A stretch of 11,763 nucleotides of DNA from Acetobacteraceae bacterium (GTDB taxonomy: Bacteria > Pseudomonadota > Alphaproteobacteria > Acetobacterales > Acetobacteraceae): NCBI GenBank assembly GCA_947476855.1, contig CANJSR010000121.1:1-11763 (forward strand), read 5' to 3'. The stretch's first letter is position 1. The number at the start of each line of letters is the position of its first letter. The position numbers and the translations under genes are program-made. The notes below the pieces were generated by a model. That model was given only the letters and a program-made list of their open reading frames with translations. It was not told the DNA's origin and made no database searches. Shown piece after piece: positions 7,366 through 11,763 of the stretch.

Positions 7366-8439
7366 GTGACGCAGCCCCGCAAGGTCGCCATTGTCCTGTT
7401 CAACCTGGGCGGCCCCGACAGCCCCGCGGCGATCAAGCCCTTCCTTTTGAATCTGTTCCGGGACCCAGCCATCCTGCGGGTGCCATTCTTCGTACGCCCG
7501 TTGCTGGCGCGGATCATCACGCGCTCCCGCCTCAAGCCCGCGACCGCGAACTATGCGCTGCTGGGTGGAAAGTCGCCGCTGCTGGGGCTGACCCAGGAGC
7601 AGGCCGTGGCGCTGGAGGAAGCGCTGCCGGAGATCGACGCCAAGTGCTTCATCGCCATGCGCTACTGGCACCCATTCAGCCTGGAAGCCGCGCGGGACGT
7701 GAAGGCTTGGGGACCGGATGAGGTCGTGCTGTTGCCGCTCTATCCGCAGTATTCCACGACGACGACCGGGAGCTCCCTGACCGCCTGGCGCGCGGCGGCG
7801 GCGCAGGCCGGGCTGGTCGCGCCGACCACGACGCTGTGTTGCTACCCGACCGATCCGGCCTTCGCGGCCGCGACGGCGGGGTTGCTCTCCGCCGCGTACG
7901 ACCAGGCGCGGGCCGAGGTCGATCCGGCCACCGGGGTGCGCGTCCTGTTCTCGGCCCACGGACTGCCCGAGTCGATCGTCAAGGCCGGCGACCCCTACCA
8001 GTGGCAGATTGAGCAGACGGTCGCCGCCGTGATGGCCGCCTGGGGCCGGACGGATATCGACTGGACGATCTGCTACCAGTCGCGCGCCACACCGCAGAAA
8101 TGGATCGGTCCCTCGACCGATGAGGAGGTCGAGCGCGCGGGTCATGACCGGACCGCGGTCGTGGTCGTGCCGATCGCCTTCGTCTCCGAGCACTCGGAAA
8201 CACTGGTCGAACTGGACATCGAGTATCGGGAACTGGCGGAAAAGGCCGGCGTGCCGGGGTACTACCGCGTGCCTACTCAGGGCTCGGACCCTGGCTTCAT
8301 CGCGGCGCTGGCTGGTCTGGTGCGGCATGCGCGGGCCTGCGGGCCGGGGTTGTGCAGCAGCGCGGGCGGGCGGATTTGCGACGCCGAACGGGGGAATTGT
8401 CCGTTCGCGGAACGGGCGGGAACGCCCCCGGATCGGTGA
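7366..8439 (+). CDS. hemH: Ferrochelatase (protoporphyrin/coproporphyrin ferrochelatase)
   Basis: Inserts Fe2+ into the porphyrin ring in the last part of heme synthesis. The protein has 357 residues starting at GTG 7366, with GGAAGGA 5 bases upstream. Family signatures in order: NLGGPDSP near the N-terminus, LYPQYSTTTTGSS (125-137), the catalytic histidine H198 in SAHGLPES, YQSRATPQKWIGP (237-249), and SEHSETLVELDIEY (274-287), where H276 and E278 match human H341 and E343. The C-terminus carries four cysteines, C325, C330, C338 and C345, which suits a [2Fe-2S] cluster as known in some bacterial ferrochelatases including Caulobacter; that cluster is inference here. No membrane segment is obvious. 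No other heme gene is nearby. A hairpin overlaps its stop codon. Confidence 0.97.
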   Translation: MTQPRKVAIVLFNLGGPDSPAAIKPFLLNLFRDPAILRVPFFVRPLLARIITRSRLKPATANYALLGGKSPLLGLTQEQAVALEEALPEIDAKCFIAMRYWHPFSLEAARDVKAWGPDEVVLLPLYPQYSTTTTGSSLTAWRAAAAQAGLVAPTTTLCCYPTDPAFAAATAGLLSAAYDQARAEVDPATGVRVLFSAHGLPESIVKAGDPYQWQIEQTVAAVMAAWGRTDIDWTICYQSRATPQKWIGPSTDEEVERAGHDRTAVVVVPIAFVSEHSETLVELDIEYRELAEKAGVPGYYRVPTQGSDPGFIAALAGLVRHARACGPGLCSSAGGRICDAERGNCPFAERAGTPPDR

Positions 8440-8449
8440 TCCAGGGGCG
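8423..8449. terminator. Hairpin shared by the convergent hemH and LLM oxidoreductase genes
   Basis: Arms 8423-8434 and 8438-8449 are complementary at 11 of 12 positions around a 3-base loop. The hemH stop codon (8437-8439) lies at the tip. The structure is nearly symmetric and sits 7 bases beyond the LLM gene's stop, so it could end transcription from both sides. Neither side has a run of T, so termination efficiency is uncertain. Confidence 0.55.
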
Positions 8450-8455
8450 CCGGGA

Positions 8456-9757
8456 TTACTCCGCCGCCTGGCGGTTGGCGTTGAAGATCACCTCGTCCAG
8501 GGCCGGCTTGATCTGGCGCTGGAACGTGTCCAGCGTCTCGATCACCACGCCAGCCGGGGTCTGGGCGAAGTGGTTGATCAGCGTGATGTATTCCGCCGGG
8601 AAGACCTGCCACTGCTTGACCAGTTCGGCCCGCACCTCATCCACCGTGCCGAACAGGAACAGGCCGGAGTTGATCAGAGAGCCCAGATAGTCGTCGTTCT
8701 CGACCTGGCGGCGGCCCATCGCGGCGTAGAAGTTCTTCCAGATATCAAGGTCATAGTCCTTGATCCGCTGGAGCGCGTCTTCCTTCGTCTTGCCGATCTC
8801 GATCCAGCGCACCATGCACTGGTTCTGCCCGGGGCCGAAGGAACGCCCGCCCGCCGCCGCCGCCTTGCGGTAGATGTCGGCCAGCGGGCCGGCGGACTGG
8901 ATGTTGGTGAAGTAGGTCGGAATGAACCCGTGCTTGCCGGCGAAGGAAATCGTCTCCGGGCTGCCAGACCCCGCCAGGAACACCGGCGGATGCGGCTGCG
9001 TATAGGGCGCCGGAGCGACCACCACGCGCCGGGTCGCGCCGTTCGCGTCGACCTCCCCCGGGGCGCCGAACTTCTGGGTGACGCCCGCGCGCGCCAGCGG
9101 CCAGTCGGTCACGCCGGTGTTGTAGGGGAACGGCACCTGCCAGCGGGGCGAGTTGTGGTCGATGCTCTCCTGCGTCCAGGCCTTCAGCAGCAGGTCGACG
9201 TGGTCCTCGAAGATTTCCCGGTTCATCCGGTCGTCGTCGGTGTCGTTGGCGACCGTCGTGGCGGTCGAGTAGCCCGCGCCCTGCGTGGCCGGATTGTAGA
9301 TCGCGGCGGAGGGCGACTTGGTGGCCTTGGTGCCGAAATGCTGGCCGAGGACGTTCGTCCAGCGGGACTGATAGCCGCGGGCGAGGCCGACGAAGCTGCG
9401 CCCGCGCGCCAGATGGTTGATGACGGCGGTTTCCTCGGCCACCCGGATTGGGTTGTGCGTCGCCAGGACGTAGCCGAGGACACCGATGTTGATGTTCTTG
9501 GTCATGGCGGCCCAATAGGCCTGCACCGGACCGGGGGAGGGGGCGACTTCGTAGCCCTCGGACCAGAAGTGATGCTCGATCGTGCCGGCGCCCCAGATGC
9601 CCATCTCATCGGCGGCCTTGACGATGTCGGTCGCCCCATGAATGGCCGATTGATACAGATCCCTGTTCCGACCGATCGGCCGCAGCGCCGCGCGCTCGGC
9701 TTCATCCTTTGCGGGCATGACCGGATACAGGACGGTCATGGGTTTTAAGCCTGCCAT
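8456..9757 (-). CDS. LLM class (luciferase-like) flavin-dependent oxidoreductase
   Basis: A 433-residue member of the bacterial luciferase-like flavin monooxygenase superfamily (TIM barrel using FMNH2 or F420). The substrate is unknown. Characteristic stretches: GAGTIEHHFW (57-64 region, with the H-H pair seen in luciferase-type active sites), THNPIRVAEETA (100-111), RSFVGLARGYQ (120-130), HPPVFLAGSGSPETI (256-270) and the late FGTVDEVRAEL segment typical of the family's last barrel part. It is longer than the usual 330-380 residues because of an insertion around 140-240 containing an Asn/Thr/Asp-rich loop. No signal peptide is seen. The ATG at 9755-9757 has GGGAG 8 bases upstream and a promoter just before it. 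The gene stands alone and converges with hemH. Confidence 0.9.
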   Translation of the reverse strand: MAGLKPMTVLYPVMPAKDEAERAALRPIGRNRDLYQSAIHGATDIVKAADEMGIWGAGTIEHHFWSEGYEVAPSPGPVQAYWAAMTKNINIGVLGYVLATHNPIRVAEETAVINHLARGRSFVGLARGYQSRWTNVLGQHFGTKATKSPSAAIYNPATQGAGYSTATTVANDTDDDRMNREIFEDHVDLLLKAWTQESIDHNSPRWQVPFPYNTGVTDWPLARAGVTQKFGAPGEVDANGATRRVVVAPAPYTQPHPPVFLAGSGSPETISFAGKHGFIPTYFTNIQSAGPLADIYRKAAAAGGRSFGPGQNQCMVRWIEIGKTKEDALQRIKDYDLDIWKNFYAAMGRRQVENDDYLGSLINSGLFLFGTVDEVRAELVKQWQVFPAEYITLINHFAQTPAGVVIETLDTFQRQIKPALDEVIFNANRQAAE

Positions 9758-9768
9758 TTGACGATCTC

Positions 9769-9804
9769 CCTACTGGTGGGAGGATAATTCTACCCGTGAG
9801 TAGG
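9769..9804. promoter_or_regulatory. Imperfect dyad over the LLM promoter, candidate operator
   Basis: The 12-base arms 9769-9780 and 9793-9804 match in inverted orientation at 9 of 12 positions, with perfect outer CCTACT/AGTAGG ends and a 12-base spacer. The spacer contains the likely -10 box, so a bound dimeric repressor would block transcription. A second, tighter dyad (CTAC...GTAG) lies within the right arm. No regulator gene is adjacent. Confidence 0.4.
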
Positions 9805-9813
9805 TTTCGTCAA
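9787..9813 (-). promoter_or_regulatory. Sigma-70-type promoter for the LLM oxidoreductase gene
   Basis: On the minus strand, TTGACG (9808-9813) serves as -35. The -10 is either TAGAAT (9787-9792, spacer 15) or AATTAT (9784-9789, spacer 18). This would give a short leader of about 20 bases before the ATG at 9757. It is the only AT-rich patch in the neighbourhood, which supports the call. Confidence 0.55.
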
Positions 9814-9856
9814 CGGGGAGATGGCAGAGGCCAGAGCAATCGCATTTAGCTTCTTT

Positions 9857-9888
9857 CCGTCATGGGCGGGCCTGACCCGCCCATTGCC
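9857..9888. repeat. Palindromic intergenic repeat, copy 1
   Basis: A perfect 9-bp stem, ATGGGCGGG (9862-9870) with CCCGCCCAT (9876-9884), around the loop CCTGA, flanked by CCGTC and TGCC. It resembles the short palindromic elements scattered between genes in alphaproteobacteria. The same design recurs in inverted orientation at 9938-9968. No gene is seen in 9825-10060. Confidence 0.7.
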
Positions 9889-9937
9889 AAGCACATACCC
9901 GTTTGGAATCATGAGAAAACCCATCGACGGCTCCCCT

Positions 9938-9968
9938 GGCGATGGCCGGTTCAGCCCGGCCAGGACGG
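9938..9968. repeat. Palindromic intergenic repeat, copy 2, inverted relative to copy 1
   Basis: The stem TGGCCGG (9943-9949) / CCGGCCA (9956-9962) has a 6-base loop. Read on the minus strand it follows copy 1 closely: CCGTC, a TGG-CGGGC stem, TGA in the loop, an ACC-G-CCAT return arm and GCC at the end. The two copies face each other across 49 bp and differ by paired changes that keep the stem. Confidence 0.6.
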
Positions 9969-10060
9969 GAGGCACCAGCCCCGAATTGGGTGCGATGGCC
10001 TGGAATAGGGATGGACCTGCCGAAGCCAAACCGTTCCCGGGGTGACGGGAGAGCAGCCAA

Positions 10061-11041
10061 TCACCCCACCGTGCACAACCCAGCCACCACGTCATCCCAC
10101 CCCCGGCCCCCCGCCTGCCGGAACAGCGCAGCCGACGAATACCAGGCCGTCGTGGTCGCATCCCGCCCCCAGCGCCAGTCCGCCGGCGCAGGCAGGGCCA
10201 CCCGGACCGGATGCCCCATCGCCCCCGCGCAATGCGCGGCCAGCGTGTCCACGCTAATCAGCAGGTCCGTCGCCGCCACCGCGTCGGCATAGGCGTCCAG
10301 CGCCAAATTCTCCGCCGTCACGTCGATCACCCCCTCCACCGACGCCGCCAGCGCTCGGCCTGGCGCGCCATGCTGCAGGTTCACCAGATCGATCCCGGCC
10401 ACCCGCGCGATCCGAGCCACGTCGCCCAACCCCAGGGACCGTTGTGCGGCGTTGCGCGCGGACGGATTGGCCTGGAACACGATCCCCACGCGCCGATGCC
10501 CGGGCCGCCCCGAAGCCTCATACCGCGCGCGCCATTGGGCCACCCGCGCCGGGTCCGCGCGCAGATAGGGACCATCGGCCGGGATCGTCGCCTCGGTCGT
10601 GCCGAACACATGCGGCAGGCTCATCAGGGGCACAAAGGCATCGAACGCAACGGCCGAGAGGTTCAGCTTGCCATCGGGATGATCGGCCGGCGGGGTCAGC
10701 AGCGTCTCGATCCCCGCCATCCGCGCCATGATCGGCGCCAGGACAGGGGGGCAGGCGAGCGTCACATGCGCCCCCCGCGCCGCCAACAAGGGCAGGTACC
10801 GGGCGAACATGATCGTGTCGCCCAGCCCCTGCTCGGTGAACACGACGATCCGCCGCCCGTCCAACGGATCGCCCGGTTTCAGCATGCGGTCGCGGTGGCG
10901 CGTGATCGACTCCCGCACCGCCCAGGGCACCCAGCCCGGATGGTCGAGCCTCGCGTCATAGGCGGCCCAACCGGCGGCCAGGTCTCCGCGATCCAGCAGC
11001 GTGATCGCCTGGTTCAGCCGGTCGCGGACATCCTCGCTCAG
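10061..11041 (-). CDS. TPR-linked GT9-like glycosyltransferase, probable CTG start
   Basis: A 326-residue protein resembling the C-terminal part of the bacterial TPR/glycosyltransferase fusions whose catalytic domain is like GT9 heptosyltransferases; donor and acceptor are unknown. Residues 8-32 look like one last TPR helix pair (RLNQAITLLDRGDLAAGW). The glycosyltransferase part shows EQGLGDTIMFARYLP (70-84), NLQHG (221-225), SVDTLAAHCAGAMG (263-276), DWRWGR (288-293) and WYSSAALFRQ (300-309), all typical. The frame is coding-like well upstream of the first GTG (10930) but has no ATG, GTG or TTG there. A CTG at 11039-11041 has GGAG 7 bases upstream and overlaps the preceding gene's TGA by two bases, so I take it as the start. 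The upstream TIGR03032 gene is surely co-transcribed. No signal peptide is visible. Confidence 0.8.
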   Translation of the reverse strand: MSEDVRDRLNQAITLLDRGDLAAGWAAYDARLDHPGWVPWAVRESITRHRDRMLKPGDPLDGRRIVVFTEQGLGDTIMFARYLPLLAARGAHVTLACPPVLAPIMARMAGIETLLTPPADHPDGKLNLSAVAFDAFVPLMSLPHVFGTTEATIPADGPYLRADPARVAQWRARYEASGRPGHRRVGIVFQANPSARNAAQRSLGLGDVARIARVAGIDLVNLQHGAPGRALAASVEGVIDVTAENLALDAYADAVAATDLLISVDTLAAHCAGAMGHPVRVALPAPADWRWGRDATTTAWYSSAALFRQAGGRGWDDVVAGLCTVG

Positions 11042-11763
11042 GCCGCGTCTCCGATCAGGTCATCCAGGCTCATGGTCGGCCCGCGGTTGATCAGCCGGTT
11101 GATCTGGCCCTGCGCGAAGCCGACCCCCATGGGCGTCCGCACGCCGGGGACGCTGGCGATGTCGTAAAGTTCCCGCACCACGCCACCCAGCGCGAGCCAA
11201 TGGTCCGTCGCCCCGGTGTTCATGTTGATCACCTGCACCATGCATTGCGGCTGCTTGCCCTCCTGCTTCAGCCGCTCATCCAGTGGCAGGCCGGAGAAAT
11301 CCTTGTGCTGGCGCGGCAGGGACAGGCCGACGACCGCGTGGTTGCCCAGGAACGCGAGGCCGCGGGCAAAGCCGGGGCAGAAGGCGATCGGATTGAAGCG
11401 TCCTGACGCGATCTCGACCTCCCCCAGTTCCCCGGTCCCCGCGTTGCAGACATACAGCTTGCCGCCATGCAGGCGCGGGGAGTGCGGCATGGTCAGGCCC
11501 GTCGCCACGATCTCCTGGCTGGGGACATCAATGACGCAGCCGGCGCCGGTCCGTTCCTCCCGCCAGCCGCGCGCCTTGTCGGTCGTGCCAGCGGCGGTGA
11601 CGTAGCGCGGGCGGCCACCATCCATGGCCAGACCGTTCAGGTGGCAGCGATCCTCGGGCCGCAGTTCGGAGATGAACTTCGGCTGCCAGACCGAGCGGAA
11701 GCTGGTCTGCTCATCAACCGTCGCGAGGCAGGAGAACAGCGTGTTCACGAAGATCGGCCGGCC
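11038..11763 (-). CDS. TIGR03032-family protein (N-terminus beyond window)
   Basis: The frame is open to the right edge (G-R-P-I-F before the GTG at 11748), so the start lies outside; 241 residues are visible. It matches what I recall of the TIGR03032/DUF4915 family: NTLFSCLATVD, RPEDRCHLNGLAM, PRYVTAAGTTD, GWREERTGAG, GLTMPHSPRLHGGKLYV, NAGTGELG, PGFARGLAFLG, VVGLSLPR and RELYDI occur in that order. Repeated strand-like blocks suggest a beta-propeller-like fold. The function of the family is not known to me. Two conserved Cys/His-bearing motifs (DRCHLNG and PHSPR) are candidates for metal or ligand binding. The TGA at 11038-11040 overlaps the start of the glycosyltransferase gene, implying one operon and possibly a shared role in cell-surface or protein glycosylation, which is inference. 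Confidence 0.82.
   Translation of the reverse strand, partial: GRPIFVNTLFSCLATVDEQTSFRSVWQPKFISELRPEDRCHLNGLAMDGGRPRYVTAAGTTDKARGWREERTGAGCVIDVPSQEIVATGLTMPHSPRLHGGKLYVCNAGTGELGEVEIASGRFNPIAFCPGFARGLAFLGNHAVVGLSLPRQHKDFSGLPLDERLKQEGKQPQCMVQVINMNTGATDHWLALGGVVRELYDIASVPGVRTPMGVGFAQGQINRLINRGPTMSLDDLIGDAA
11049..11052 (-). promoter_or_regulatory. Shine-Dalgarno supporting the CTG start
   Basis: GGAG on the minus strand lies inside the end of the TIGR03032 gene, 7 bases before the CTG at 11041. It matches the spacing expected for translational coupling at a stop/start overlap. Confidence 0.5.

Noticed and set aside
6364..8328. A 654-codon minus-strand frame opposite the SMP-30 and hemH genes
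   Set aside because: It spans two well-supported plus-strand genes and their gap, and its composition is low-complexity and unlike any protein family.
8120..9748. A 542-codon plus-strand frame opposite the LLM oxidoreductase
   Set aside because: It overlaps the end of hemH in another frame and lies antisense to a clear luciferase-like protein. It has no recognisable motif.
9790..10161. A 123-codon minus-strand frame in the 9.8-10.2 kb gap
   Set aside because: It runs through the LLM promoter, both palindromic repeats and the end of the glycosyltransferase gene. The translation reflects the repeats and there is no good ribosome binding site.
11014..11031. An ATG at 11029-11031 just after the TIGR03032 stop as the glycosyltransferase start
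   Set aside because: It is in a different frame and reaches a stop codon after five codons.
1..11763. CRISPR arrays, tRNA or rRNA genes, toxin-antitoxin pairs, phage or transposase genes
   Set aside because: I looked on both strands and saw no regularly spaced direct repeats, no cloverleaf-like tRNA sequence and no such protein families.

Overview
The window is GC-rich, gene-dense bacterial chromosome. Codon use, protein style and the intergenic palindromes point to an alphaproteobacterium, most likely Rhodospirillales/Acetobacteraceae; this taxonomic call is inference from sequence style, with no rRNA or marker gene to confirm it. No tRNA, rRNA, insertion sequence, integrase, phage gene or CRISPR array was seen.

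Layout. (1) 1-5558, plus strand: the 3' three quarters of an MdtB-type RND efflux pump gene, then a complete MdtC-type gene. Together these form the two-transporter part of an MdtABC-like multidrug pump. They are separated by 191 bp dominated by a 39-bp inverted repeat. The adaptor gene (mdtA) would lie to the left of the window. No tolC, mdtD or baeSR homologue follows. (2) 5560-6252, minus strand: an SRPBCC (START-like) domain protein with a Pro/Ala-rich tail, convergent with mdtC with only one base between the stop codons. (3) 6253-6408: divergent promoter region. (4) 6409-7275, plus strand: an SMP-30/gluconolactonase-family lactonase. (5) 7366-8439, plus strand: ferrochelatase (hemH), the last step of heme synthesis, with a C-terminal four-cysteine set suggesting a [2Fe-2S] cluster. 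(6) 8456-9757, minus strand: a luciferase-like (LLM) flavin-dependent oxidoreductase, convergent with hemH across a shared hairpin, with a recognisable promoter and an overlapping dyad. (7) 9825-10060: non-coding, holding two copies of a palindromic repeat in opposite orientation. (8) 10061-11763, minus strand: a two-gene unit. A TIGR03032-family protein (N-terminus beyond the right edge) is followed, with a 2-base overlap, by a short TPR plus GT9-like glycosyltransferase whose only plausible start is a CTG codon.

The genes are mostly independent housekeeping or accessory functions: drug efflux, heme synthesis, sugar-lactone or related ester hydrolysis, and flavin-dependent oxidation. The one pair of poorly understood genes that seem to act together is the TIGR03032/glycosyltransferase unit at the right end. 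I do not see a convincing new multi-gene system. The most interesting items are the CTG start, the large palindrome between the two pump genes, the inverted repeat pair near 9.9 kb and the TIGR03032/GT pair.
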